From: Pelomonas lactea
GTDB lineage: Bacteria > Pseudomonadota > Gammaproteobacteria > Burkholderiales > Burkholderiaceae_C
Assembly (NCBI RefSeq): GCF_043555885.1
Contig: NZ_JBIGHX010000011.1
Location: forward strand, 124,001 to 188,000
Reading direction: 5' to 3'
DNA: 64,000 nucleotides
Part shown: positions 55,391-63,870 of the stretch, piece by piece
Position numbering within the stretch: the first letter of the stretch is position 1
Layout: every line of letters begins with the position of its first letter
Notes under the pieces: generated by a model
What the model was told of the DNA's origin: nothing
Seen by the model: only the letters and a program-made list of their open reading frames with translations
Database searches by the model: none
Translations under genes and position numbers: made by a program

Positions 55391-56934
55391 GGCGCCGCGG
55401 CGTTTTGCTTGCCGGCCTGGCCGCTGCCGGCTGCACGCCCGACGCCGCGCCGCTGCAAGGCGGCTGGGTGGGCACCCACCCCGAGCGGGGCCACCGGCTG
55501 CGCGGTGAACTGCCCGCGGGCGAAGGGCCGCTCAAGAAGGCCGACGTCGTCATCGTCGGCGCAGGCATCGCCGGCCTGGCCGCCGCGCGTGCACTGGCCG
55601 GGCGCGGCGTGGACGTCGCCGTGCTGGACCTCGAAGACCAGGCGGGCGGCAACAGCCGCGGCCACCGCGTCGCCGGCCTGCCCTGCCCACTGGGCGCCCA
55701 CTACCTGCCGCTGCCCGGGCCGGATGCGCACGAGGTGCAGCAGCTGCTGGCGGAGCTGGGCCTGTCGCGCCAGGTGCTGGGCCGCACCGAGTGGGACGAG
55801 CGCCACCTGTGCCACAGCCCGCAGGAGCGGCTGTTCATCGACGGCGAATGGCACGAGGGGCTACTGCCGCCGGCCGAACACGGCACGACGCGTGAGCAGT
55901 ACCGGCGCTTCTCGGCGCTCGTCAGCCAGGCCCAGCGCAACGCCGGCTTCGCGATGCCGACCCGGCGCGCTCGCTGGACGGCCACCCACGCCGAGCTCGA
56001 CGCCCAGACCTTCGCCGCCTGGCTGGACCGCGCCGCCCTGACCGACACGCGGCTGCGCTGGTACCTGGACTACTGCTGCCGCGACGACTTCGGCGCCAAC
56101 GCGGACGGTGTGTCGGCCTGGGCCGGCCTGCACTACTTCGCCAGCCGCCACGGCTTCCACGCGCCGGGCGACGAGGCCGGCGAGCGCGAGCCGGTGCTGA
56201 CCTGGGCCGAGGGCAACGGCTGGCTGTCCGCCCGCCTCGCCGAGCCGCTGCGCGAGCGCCTGCACCTGGGCCGCGCCGTGCTGCGCGTGACCGAGGGCAA
56301 GCATGGCGTGGAACTGCTGGCCTGGAACGAGGCCACCGGCGCGCCCGAGCGCTGGCAGGCCCGCGCCGTCGTCATGGCCACGCCGCTGTTCATCGCCAGC
56401 CGCCTGCTGGCCGCGCCGCCCGACGCGCTGCGCCAGGCCGCGGGCCAACTCCGCTACGCGCCGTGGCTGACGGCCAACCTCGCGCTGCGTGAGCCGCTGC
56501 TGGCCCGCCCCGGCGCGCCGCCGGCCTGGGACAACGTGCGCTACGGCACGACGGCGCTGGGCTACGTGAACGCGCGTCACCAGTCGCTGAACCCGACACC
56601 GCGCGCGCCGCTGCTGACGGCCTACTTCGCGCTGCCCACCGCGCAGCGTGGCGAGTTGCTGAAGCAGCCTTGGCAGCATTGGGCGAAGGTCGTCATCGAC
56701 GAACTGGCGCAGACGCACCCCGACCTGCCGGGCAAGATCGAGCGCATCGACCTGTGCCGCTTCGGCCACGCAATGAGCATCCCGACGCCGGGCCTCCGTG
56801 GCTTGACGGCGCTCGCCGCGCTGAACGAGGCGCGCGGCCGCGTCGTGTTCGCGCACAGCGACCTGGCGGGGTACTCGGTGTTCGAGGAGGCCTACACGGC
56901 CGGCGTCGGCGCGGCGGCGCGGGTCAGGCTCTGA
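55387..56934 (+). CDS. FAD-dependent amine oxidase-like lipoprotein
   Basis: Protein of 515 residues: N terminus RRRGVLLAGLAAAGC carries a twin-arginine-like start and a lipobox, so it is probably a Tat-exported lipoprotein. The FAD motif is ADVVIVGAGIAGLAAARALA, followed by VLDLEDQAGGNSRGHRV, and the end includes FAHSDLAGYSVFEEAY. It belongs to the flavin monoamine/polyamine oxidase superfamily. TTG 55387 overlaps the spermidine synthase stop (TTGA). Oxidation of a polyamine product outside the membrane is a reasonable guess. Confidence 0.87.
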   Translation: MRRRGVLLAGLAAAGCTPDAAPLQGGWVGTHPERGHRLRGELPAGEGPLKKADVVIVGAGIAGLAAARALAGRGVDVAVLDLEDQAGGNSRGHRVAGLPCPLGAHYLPLPGPDAHEVQQLLAELGLSRQVLGRTEWDERHLCHSPQERLFIDGEWHEGLLPPAEHGTTREQYRRFSALVSQAQRNAGFAMPTRRARWTATHAELDAQTFAAWLDRAALTDTRLRWYLDYCCRDDFGANADGVSAWAGLHYFASRHGFHAPGDEAGEREPVLTWAEGNGWLSARLAEPLRERLHLGRAVLRVTEGKHGVELLAWNEATGAPERWQARAVVMATPLFIASRLLAAPPDALRQAAGQLRYAPWLTANLALREPLLARPGAPPAWDNVRYGTTALGYVNARHQSLNPTPRAPLLTAYFALPTAQRGELLKQPWQHWAKVVIDELAQTHPDLPGKIERIDLCRFGHAMSIPTPGLRGLTALAALNEARGRVVFAHSDLAGYSVFEEAYTAGVGAAARVRL

Positions 56935-56943
56935 ACGCCGGCG

Positions 56944-57408
56944 TCAGTGCCGTGTGGCCAGTTGGAACACGAACGCCTCCGCCACGAAGGCCGCAAAGAA
57001 CAGTACCCAGCCCGCCACCTGCGTGACCAGCGCAAAGCGACGGTAGCGGAACTCGTTGGCGCGCGTGTCGTAGTGATCCACGACAACCGACAGCATGTTG
57101 GCGGCAGCGCACGCCATCGCCGCACACAGCATCCACAGCGGCGCGCCATGCAGATGCATGCCAGGCCCGCGCCGGCCACTGATGTGAAGGTCGTCGTGCA
57201 GTGCAGCATGCAGCGAGCAGGCGAGCAGCCCAAGCGACATCAACGTGTTGGCGATGCGTTCGCCGCGGGGGATGTGATTGGCGATGTGCAGCTGGCCGTC
57301 GACCGCGTCAACGCGACTTCGGTGCGCCCTCGCCCGAAACACCAGTTCGTCCATCTCTTCGGCCGACGAGGCCTGCGCGGATTCGCGGCGCATTCGCTCG
57401 CCGGCCAT
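56944..57408 (-). CDS. Small polytopic membrane protein of the SpeD unit
   Basis: Protein of 154 residues: a charged N terminus, then three helices (LMSLGLLACSLHAALH, LWMLCAAMACAAANMLSVVV, VAGWVLFFAAFVAEAFVFQL). I do not recognise the family. Its ATG shares bases with the SpeD stop (TGATG at 57406-57410), so the two are coupled. Convergent with the oxidase gene. Confidence 0.75.
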   Translation of the reverse strand: MAGERMRRESAQASSAEEMDELVFRARAHRSRVDAVDGQLHIANHIPRGERIANTLMSLGLLACSLHAALHDDLHISGRRGPGMHLHGAPLWMLCAAMACAAANMLSVVVDHYDTRANEFRYRRFALVTQVAGWVLFFAAFVAEAFVFQLATRH

Positions 57409-57773
57409 CAGCCTCGCCGCAGGCGCTGCACGTCGGCCACTTCGGGTGCCAGCGCGGCCAGCAACGCCGCCATCAGCGCCTCGGCCTTGGCGCTGTTGTC
57501 CGCCCCGTAGTTGCAGACGTAGACGTCCAGCGTCACGCCGCCCAGCTCGGGCCAGGTGTGGATGGCCAGATGGGACTCGGCCAGCAGCACGACGCCGGTG
57601 ATGCCGCTCTGCTCGTCCGTCGGGCCGAAGCGGTGGAAGAGCTCGGCGACGCCGCTGAGGCCCGAGCCCGCCACGGCTTCGCGGCACAGCGACGCCAGCA
57701 CCGCGGGGTCACGCATCAACGGCAGCGCCGGGTCGACGCCGCGGAGATCCGCCGTCAGGTGCAAGCCGTTCAA
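57408..57773 (-). CDS. speD: S-adenosylmethionine decarboxylase proenzyme SpeD (class 1B)
   Basis: Protein of 121 residues, a pyruvoyl enzyme that cleaves itself at Glu-Ser in LLAESHLAIHTWPE and decarboxylates S-adenosylmethionine for spermidine synthesis. The His, and the Cys in DVYVCNYG, are the expected catalytic residues. It starts 4 bases after the moaD stop and therefore has been joined to the end of the alaA-hom-thrC-moeA-moaD transcript. It supplies the membrane-fused aminopropyltransferase encoded 2 kb away on the other strand. Confidence 0.93.
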   Translation of the reverse strand: MNGLHLTADLRGVDPALPLMRDPAVLASLCREAVAGSGLSGVAELFHRFGPTDEQSGITGVVLLAESHLAIHTWPELGGVTLDVYVCNYGADNSAKAEALMAALLAALAPEVADVQRLRRG

Positions 57774-57777
57774 GAGA

Positions 57778-58035
57778 TCAACCGCCGGTGACGGGAGGGA
57801 AGAAGGCCAGCTCGTCGCCGTCCGCCAGCGCCGCGGACTCCGCGCACATCTTCTGGTTCAGCGCCGAACGCACCGCACGGCCGGGCGCCAGCGCCTCGGC
57901 ATGCACGCCGCCGCGCGCACGCAACGCCTCACGCGCCGCAGCGACGGTGCTCCCTACGGGCAAGGCCAGTGCCTCGCCCTCGCCCAGCTTCTCGCGCAGC
58001 GACGCGAAGAACTTCAGACGCACGGTGATCGTCAC
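57778..58035 (-). CDS. moaD: Molybdopterin synthase sulfur carrier subunit MoaD
   Basis: Ubiquitin-like sulfur carrier of 85 residues: LKFFASLREKLGEGEALAL, LADGDELAFFPPVTGG, with the obligatory C-terminal Gly-Gly. GTG 58035 overlaps the moeA stop (GTGA). Its partner moaE is 19 kb away; the two are normally adjacent in relatives (recalled). Confidence 0.95.
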   Translation of the reverse strand: MTITVRLKFFASLREKLGEGEALALPVGSTVAAAREALRARGGVHAEALAPGRAVRSALNQKMCAESAALADGDELAFFPPVTGG

Positions 58036-59237
58036 GACAGCAGCTCCGCGAACGGGATGAAGCGCACCGCGTGGCCGGCGGCGAAGGCCTGGCCGGCCGG
58101 GTTGTCCAGCAGGCCGTCGGCCCAGAACGCCGAGGTCAGCACGCCGCTGCTCTGGTTGCCGAACAGCGCGAGGCCGCTGTCCTCGTCCAGCCGCACGCGC
58201 AGGAACTCGCGGCGCTTGTCCGGCTTGGGCCAGTCGAAGCCGGCGGGGATGCGGTAACCACGCGGCGCCAGGCGCGTGGCGCCCTGCAGCTTCAGCAGGA
58301 AGGGGCGCACCAGCACCAGGAAGGTCACGAGGCTGGACACCGGGTTGCCCGGCAGGCCGATGAAGTGGGCCTCGCCGACGCGGCCGTAGGCGAAGGGCTT
58401 GCCGGGCTTGATGGCGATGGCCCACAGGTCCAGCCGGCCCTCGGCCTGCACGGCGGGGCGCAGGTGGTCTTCCTCGCCGACGGACACGCCGCCGGAGGTC
58501 AGGATGACGTCGGCCTTCGAGGCGGCATCACGCAAGGCGGCACGGGTCGCGGCCAGGTTGTCGGGCACGATGCCGAGATCGACAACCTCGCAGCCCAGCC
58601 CCTCCAGCAGCGCGCGCAGCGTGAAGCGGTTGGAGTTGTAGATGGCGCCGGGCGGCAGCGGCTCGCCGGGCATGACGAGTTCGTCGCCGGTCGAGAACAC
58701 GGCCACACGCGGGCGGCGCGTGACCGTCAGCTGCGCCGCGCCGGCCGTGGCCGCGAGGCCCAGCGACACGGCGTCCAGCCGCGTGCCGGCCGGCAGTACG
58801 ACGGCGCCGGCGCGCACGTCCTCACCGCGCAGGCGCACGTTGGCGCCGGGCGAGACCGGCTGCGTGACGCGCAGCTGGCCGTCGACCAGCTCGGTGTGCT
58901 CCTGCATGACGACGGTGTCGGCGCCGGGCGGCACCTGGGCCCCGGTGAAGATGCGCGCCGCCTCGCCGGCGGCCAGCGGCGCGGGCACGCTGCCGGCGGG
59001 AATGCGTTGCGTGACCGGCAGCAGCGCGCCGGCATCGGCCGCGCGCAAGGCGTAGCCGTCCATCGCCGAGTTGTCGGCCGGCGGCACGTCGACCGGCGAC
59101 ACGAGATCGGCCGCCAGCACACGGCCGCGGGTCTCGGCGGTGGCCAGCGTCTCGGTGCCGGCCAGCGGCGTGACCTGCGCCAGCAGCGACGCGAGCGCGT
59201 CGTCCAGCGCGATCAGCGGCTTGCGGGGCTCAGACAT
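58032..59237 (-). CDS. moeA: Molybdopterin molybdenumtransferase MoeA
   Basis: Protein of 401 residues that inserts molybdate into adenylylated molybdopterin. Domains I-IV in order: PPADNSAMDGYALRAAD, GAQVPPGADTVVMQEHTEL, DVILTSGGVSVGEEDHLRPA, AIKPGKPFAYGRV and FIGLPGNPVSSLVTFLVLVRPF. Overlaps thrC by 8 bases and moaD by 4; part of a run of coupled genes. Confidence 0.96.
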   Translation of the reverse strand: MSEPRKPLIALDDALASLLAQVTPLAGTETLATAETRGRVLAADLVSPVDVPPADNSAMDGYALRAADAGALLPVTQRIPAGSVPAPLAAGEAARIFTGAQVPPGADTVVMQEHTELVDGQLRVTQPVSPGANVRLRGEDVRAGAVVLPAGTRLDAVSLGLAATAGAAQLTVTRRPRVAVFSTGDELVMPGEPLPPGAIYNSNRFTLRALLEGLGCEVVDLGIVPDNLAATRAALRDAASKADVILTSGGVSVGEEDHLRPAVQAEGRLDLWAIAIKPGKPFAYGRVGEAHFIGLPGNPVSSLVTFLVLVRPFLLKLQGATRLAPRGYRIPAGFDWPKPDKRREFLRVRLDEDSGLALFGNQSSGVLTSAFWADGLLDNPAGQAFAAGHAVRFIPFAELLS

Positions 59238-60621
59238 GGGCGTGGATATAGGCCTTCACCTGCTCCACATCGACCGGCATGACCTTGACGCGTTTGGGCA
59301 GGTCCTCGATGCCTTCCAGCCCCGCGGGCCGCGGCGGCGCTATGCCCAGGGCCTCGTGGATGGTGGCGGCGAACTTGGCCGGCAGCGCCGTCTCCAGCAC
59401 CAGCATGGTCACGGCGGGGTCGTGCTGCTCCAGCGCGACCTTCAGGCCGTCGGCCGTGTGCGGGTCGATGACGATGCCGTGCTCGGTGTAGGTGCGGCGG
59501 ATGGTGGCCACGCGGTCGGCATGCGTGCTGCGGCCGGAGCTGAAGCCGAAGCCGGCGATGGCGTCATGCTCATCCCCCGTCAACGCGAACTGAGGGCTGG
59601 TGAAGCACTGCTTCACGCGCGCGCCGTCACGGCCCAACAGGTCGAACACGAAGCGCTCGAAGTTGCTGGCCTTGGAGATGTCCATCGACGGGCTGGACGT
59701 CTCATGCGTGTCGGCCGTGCCGCGCGGGCGGTAGCTGCCGGTGCGGAAGAACTCGTCCAGCACGTCGTTCTCGTTGGTCGCGACCACCAGCTTGGCGATG
59801 GGCAGGCCCATCTGCCGCGCCACATGGCCGGCGCAGACGTTGCCGAAGTTGCCCGACGGCACCGTGAAGCTGACCTTCTCGGCGTTGCTCTTCGTCGCCT
59901 GGAAGTAGCCGGCGAAGTAGTAGACGACCTGCGCCAGCAGACGCGCCCAGTTGATGCTGTTGACCGTGCCGATGCGGTGCTCGCGCTTGAAGGCGAGGTC
60001 GTTGGACACGGCCTTGACGATGTCCTGCGCATCGTCGAACACGCCGTCGATGGCGATGTTGTGGATGTTGGCGTCCTGCAGGCTGAACATCTGCGCCTGC
60101 TGGAACGGGCTCATGCGGCCGTTGGGGCTGAGCATGAAGACCTTGACGCCCTTCTTGCCGCGCATCGCGTACTCGGCCGCGCTGCCGGTGTCGCCCGACG
60201 TCGCGCCCAGGATGTTCAGCGTCTCGCCGCGGCGGCCCAGTTCGTACTCGAACAGCGCGCCCAGCAACTGCATGGCCATGTCCTTGAAGGCCAGCGTCGG
60301 GCCGTTGGACAGGCCCTGCAGCGCAATGTGCTCGCCCAGCCAGGTCAGCGGCGTGATCTGCTCGGTGCCGAAGACCTCCGCCGTGTAGACGCGGCGCGTG
60401 ATGGCGCGCAGGTCGTCGGCGGGGATGTCGTCGATGTAGAGCGACAGGATCTCGAACGCGAGGTCGGCATAGGCCAGGCCGCGCCAGCGCGACAGCGTGG
60501 CGGCGTCAACCTTGGGGTAGGTCTTGGGCAGGTAGAGGCCGCCGTCGGGCGCGAGGCCTTCGAGCAGGATGTCCGAGAAGCCGCGCTCGGTCTGGTCGCC
60601 GCGGGTGCTGATGTACTTCAT
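59230..60621 (-). CDS. thrC: Threonine synthase ThrC
   Basis: PLP enzyme of 463 residues that converts O-phosphohomoserine to threonine. The catalytic Lys is in GPTLAFKDMAMQLLG, and the phosphate loop in SGDTGSAAEYAMRG; the long form is typical of proteobacteria. It starts 15 bases after hom on the same strand, the usual hom-thrC pair. Confidence 0.97.
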   Translation of the reverse strand: MKYISTRGDQTERGFSDILLEGLAPDGGLYLPKTYPKVDAATLSRWRGLAYADLAFEILSLYIDDIPADDLRAITRRVYTAEVFGTEQITPLTWLGEHIALQGLSNGPTLAFKDMAMQLLGALFEYELGRRGETLNILGATSGDTGSAAEYAMRGKKGVKVFMLSPNGRMSPFQQAQMFSLQDANIHNIAIDGVFDDAQDIVKAVSNDLAFKREHRIGTVNSINWARLLAQVVYYFAGYFQATKSNAEKVSFTVPSGNFGNVCAGHVARQMGLPIAKLVVATNENDVLDEFFRTGSYRPRGTADTHETSSPSMDISKASNFERFVFDLLGRDGARVKQCFTSPQFALTGDEHDAIAGFGFSSGRSTHADRVATIRRTYTEHGIVIDPHTADGLKVALEQHDPAVTMLVLETALPAKFAATIHEALGIAPPRPAGLEGIEDLPKRVKVMPVDVEQVKAYIHAHV

Positions 60622-60635
60622 GTCGGTGTCCGGCC

Positions 60636-61982
60636 TCAGGCCAGTTCTTCCTTGCGCAGCTTGACGATGGGGGCCAGCACGGTCGGCAGGCCCTGCATCT
60701 TGGCCAGCGCCTCGTTCATGCGGCCTTCGGACGTGTCGTGCGTCAGGATGATGAGGTCGGTCTGGCGCTCGCCTTCCGCCGACTCGCGCTGCAGCACGGC
60801 GTCGATGGAGATGTCGTGCTCTGCCAGGATGGTGGTGATGCGCGACAGCACGCCGGCCTGGTCGGCGACGACCAGGCGCAGGTAGAAGGCCGTCTGGACG
60901 TCGGCCATGGGCAGCACCGGCGTGTCGCTCATCGCATCGGGCTGGAAGGCCAGGTGCGGCACGCGGTGGTCGGGGTCGGCGGTGGCCAGGCGGGTCACGT
61001 CGACGAGGTCGGCGACGACGGCCGACGCGGTCGGCTCGGCGCCGGCACCCTTGCCGTAGTACAGCGTCGTGCCGACGGCGTCGGCCTGCACGACGACGGC
61101 GTTCATCGCGCCCTCGACGTTGGCGATGAGGCGGGTAGCCGGGATCAGCGTCGGGTGCACGCGCAGCTCGATGCCCTGCGCGCCGTCAGGTGTGCTTCCC
61201 GAGGACGCACGGCGGCGCGTGATGCCCAGCAGCTTGATGCGGTAGCCCAGTTGCTCGGCGTACTTGATGTCTGTCGCCTGCAGGCTGCTGATGCCCTCGA
61301 CATGGGCCTTGTCGAACTGCACCGGCACGCCGAACGCGATGGCGCTCATGATGGTCAGCTTGTGGGCGGCATCGACGCCTTCGATGTCGAAGGTCGGGTC
61401 GCTCTCGGCATAGCCCAGGCGCTGGGCCTCCTTCAGCACGGTGGCGAAGTCCAGGCCCTTGCCACGCATCTCCGACAGGATGAAGTTGGTCGTGCCATTG
61501 ATGATGCCGGCGATCCACTCGATGCGGTTGGCCGTCAGGCCTTCGCGCAGCGCCTTGATGATGGGAATGCCCCCGGCCACGGCCGCCTCGAACGCGACGA
61601 CGACGCCCTTCTCCCGCGCGGCTTCGAAGATCTCCGTGCCGTGCAGCGCCAGCAGCGCCTTGTTGGCGGTGACGACATGCTTGCCATTGGCAATCGCCTG
61701 CAGCACCAGCGTGCGTGCCGGCTCGATGCCGCCGATCAGCTCGACGACGATGTCGATGGCCGGGTTGTTGACCAGCTCCTGCGCTTCGCCCGTGCACGGG
61801 ACGCCGTCGCCGACGATGGCCTGGTAGGCCTTGGCGCGCTCCGCATTGCGGGCCGCAACCATCGCCACTTCGATGCCTCGGCCAGCGCGGCCACGAATCT
61901 CGGTCTGGTTGCGCTGCAGGACGTTGAAGGTGCCGGCACCGACGGTGCCGAGGCCGATCAGGCCGACTTGGATGGGCTTCAT
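60636..61982 (-). CDS. hom: Homoserine dehydrogenase
   Basis: Enzyme of 448 residues: NAD(P)-binding motif GLIGLGTVGAGTF, catalytic region GIINGTTNFILSEM and EAQRLGYAESDPTFDIEGVDAAHKL (shown split: YAESDPTFDIEG), and a C-terminal ACT domain (VADQAGVLSRITTILAEHDI) for threonine feedback. It feeds ThrC and methionine synthesis. 24 bases separate it from alaA. Confidence 0.97.
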   Translation of the reverse strand: MKPIQVGLIGLGTVGAGTFNVLQRNQTEIRGRAGRGIEVAMVAARNAERAKAYQAIVGDGVPCTGEAQELVNNPAIDIVVELIGGIEPARTLVLQAIANGKHVVTANKALLALHGTEIFEAAREKGVVVAFEAAVAGGIPIIKALREGLTANRIEWIAGIINGTTNFILSEMRGKGLDFATVLKEAQRLGYAESDPTFDIEGVDAAHKLTIMSAIAFGVPVQFDKAHVEGISSLQATDIKYAEQLGYRIKLLGITRRRASSGSTPDGAQGIELRVHPTLIPATRLIANVEGAMNAVVVQADAVGTTLYYGKGAGAEPTASAVVADLVDVTRLATADPDHRVPHLAFQPDAMSDTPVLPMADVQTAFYLRLVVADQAGVLSRITTILAEHDISIDAVLQRESAEGERQTDLIILTHDTSEGRMNEALAKMQGLPTVLAPIVKLRKEELA

Positions 61983-62006
61983 TGCAGGGCTCTCAGGACG
62001 GGGAAA

Positions 62007-63233
62007 TCAGGCGGAATGGCGGCGGCGGTAGCCGGCCAGGAAACGGTCGATGCGGCCGACGGCCTCGCGCAGGTCGTCGACGTTGGGCAGGAAGACGAGG
62101 CGGAAGTGGTCGTGCTCCGGCCAGTTGAAGCCGGTGCCCTGGACGATCAGCACCTTCTCTTCGGCCAGCAGCTCGTAGGCGAACTGCTGGTCGTCTGCGA
62201 TGGGGTACATCTTGGGGTCCAGACGCGGGAACATGTACAGAGCCGCCTTGGGCTTGACGACGCTGACGCCCGGGATCTGCGTCAGCAGTTCGTAGGCCAG
62301 GTCGCGCTGGCGGCACAGCCGACCGGTGGGCGCGACGAGGTCGTCGATGCTCTGGTAGCCGCCTAAAGCGGTCTGGATCGCCAGCTGACCCGGCGTGTTG
62401 GAGCACAGGCGCAGCGAGGCCAGCATGTTCAGGCCCTCGATGTAGTCGCGGGCATGGCGCTTCTCGCCGCTGACAACCATCCAGCCGGCGCGGTAGCCGC
62501 AGGAGCGATAGTTCTTGGACAGGCCGTTGAAGGTCACGAACAGCACGTCGTCGGCCAGCGCGGCCATGCTGGTGTGCGTGTTGCCGTCGTACAGCGTCTT
62601 GTCGTAGATCTCGTCGGCAAAGATGACGAGCTGATGCCGGCGAGCGAGCTCGATGATGCCCAGCAGCAGGTCGTTCGGGTACAGCGCGCCGGTCGGGTTG
62701 TTCGGGTTGCAGACCATGATGCCGCGCGTGCGCGGGCTGATCTTGCTCTCGATGTCCGCCAGGTCGGGCAGCCAGCCGGCACCTTCGTCGCAACGGTAAT
62801 GCACCGGGCGGCCGCCGGACAGGCCGACGACGGCCGTATAGAGCGGGAAGTCCGGCGAGGGAATCAGGATCTCGTCGCCGTCGTTGACCAGCGCATTGAT
62901 GGCCATCTGGATCAACTCGGATGCGCCGTTGCCCAGGTAGACGTCGTCCACCGTCACGCCCTTGACGCCCTTCTGCTGCGTGTAGTGCACCACCGCCTTG
63001 CGCGGCGCGAACAGGCCCTTGCTGTCGGTGTAGCCGCCGGCGTCGCCGAGGTTGCGGATCATGTCCTGCACGATCTCATCCGGCGGCGTCAGGCCGAACA
63101 CGGCCGTGTTGCCGATGTTCAGCTTGATGATCTTCTGGCCCTCCTCCTCCATCTGCCGCGCCTTGTCGAGCACCGGGCCGCGGATGTCATAGCTGACGCT
63201 GGCGAGCTTGCTGGACTTGGCGATGGGCTTCAA
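62007..63233 (-). CDS. alaA: Alanine aminotransferase-like PLP enzyme AlaA
   Basis: Class I aminotransferase of 408 residues, close in motif content to E. coli AlaA: KSSKLASVSYDIRGPVLDKA, IIKLNIGNTAVFG, MVCNPNNPTGALYP, ADEIYDKTLYDG, PLP-Lys in TFNGLSKNYRSCGYRAGWMV, and MLASLRLCSNTPGQLAIQTA. TTG 63233 is chosen because GGAG lies 8 bases before it and it matches the AlaA N terminus. It is the first gene of the alaA-hom-thrC-moeA-moaD-speD run. Confidence 0.93.
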   Translation of the reverse strand: MKPIAKSSKLASVSYDIRGPVLDKARQMEEEGQKIIKLNIGNTAVFGLTPPDEIVQDMIRNLGDAGGYTDSKGLFAPRKAVVHYTQQKGVKGVTVDDVYLGNGASELIQMAINALVNDGDEILIPSPDFPLYTAVVGLSGGRPVHYRCDEGAGWLPDLADIESKISPRTRGIMVCNPNNPTGALYPNDLLLGIIELARRHQLVIFADEIYDKTLYDGNTHTSMAALADDVLFVTFNGLSKNYRSCGYRAGWMVVSGEKRHARDYIEGLNMLASLRLCSNTPGQLAIQTALGGYQSIDDLVAPTGRLCRQRDLAYELLTQIPGVSVVKPKAALYMFPRLDPKMYPIADDQQFAYELLAEEKVLIVQGTGFNWPEHDHFRLVFLPNVDDLREAVGRIDRFLAGYRRRHSA

Positions 63234-63354
63234 AAGGGGGCTCCGACGCAGCCTGGGCTGCAATGCAAGGGGAACCCCGAAGTTTAAGGTGCCAGGCATG
63301 CCGCCTGCCGTTCTGGGCGACACTCGCGGCCGGCTTTCTGCCCTCAGTTCTCCG

Positions 63355-63729
63355 ATGAAGTTCCAGCTCGACGAGCCGCAAGGCGGCAACAGCATTTCCC
63401 GCCACGACACCCAGGGCGTCTGGGTGAATGGCAAGCCCCATACGGCCAGTGTTCTCGTCCCGTGGAAGGGCGGCGTGCAGCCCTGGGCGCCTTCGCGCTT
63501 CGAGGAACTTCAGCCCGCGCATTTCGAAGCAATCAAGGCACTGAATCCCGAACTGGTCGTCTTCGGCAGCGGTGCGAAACTGCGCTTCCCGAGCCCGGCG
63601 TTGTGGCGCGGGCTGGCTGAGGCCCGGATCGGCTTCGAGGTGATGGACATTGCCGCCGCCTGCCGCACCTACAACGTGCTGGCCAGCGAAGGTCGCAACG
63701 TGCTGGCAGCCCTGCTGATCGAGGGATGA
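63355..63729 (+). CDS. Mth938-like domain protein (DUF498)
   Basis: Protein of 124 residues: MKFQLDEPQGGNSISRHDTQ, VLVPWKGGVQPWAP, NPELVVFGSGAKLRFPSPAL, and AACRTYNVLASEGRNVLAAL. It matches the Mth938/NDUFAF3 family, small proteins with an unclear cofactor-related role. ATG 63355 is used; upstream frame overlaps the alaA promoter region. Divergent from alaA. Confidence 0.9.
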   Translation: MKFQLDEPQGGNSISRHDTQGVWVNGKPHTASVLVPWKGGVQPWAPSRFEELQPAHFEAIKALNPELVVFGSGAKLRFPSPALWRGLAEARIGFEVMDIAAACRTYNVLASEGRNVLAALLIEG

Positions 63730-63758
63730 CCTCCGGCCGCCGAGCGTAGGCGAGGCCT

Positions 63759-63820
63759 TATAATGAGTGGCTATTGCCTGCGGGCGCCCGCGTAGATTGC
63801 TTCCGTGAAGGGCTTCACGG
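63759..63820 (+). promoter_or_regulatory. Promoter and hairpins in the leader of the bcp-like gene
   Basis: A TATAAT -10 box at 63759-63764 (no clear -35) is followed by a 12-bp palindrome (GCGGGCGCCCGC, 63780-63791) and an 8-bp hairpin (CCGTGAAG/CTTCACGG, 63803-63820) within the roughly 100-base leader before ATG 63871. Neither hairpin has a T tract, so they may regulate translation or be chance. Confidence 0.5.
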
Positions 63821-63870
63821 ACCGATTCACGAACCGGGGACCCCGCGAGCACAACTTGCCGCACCCCCCA

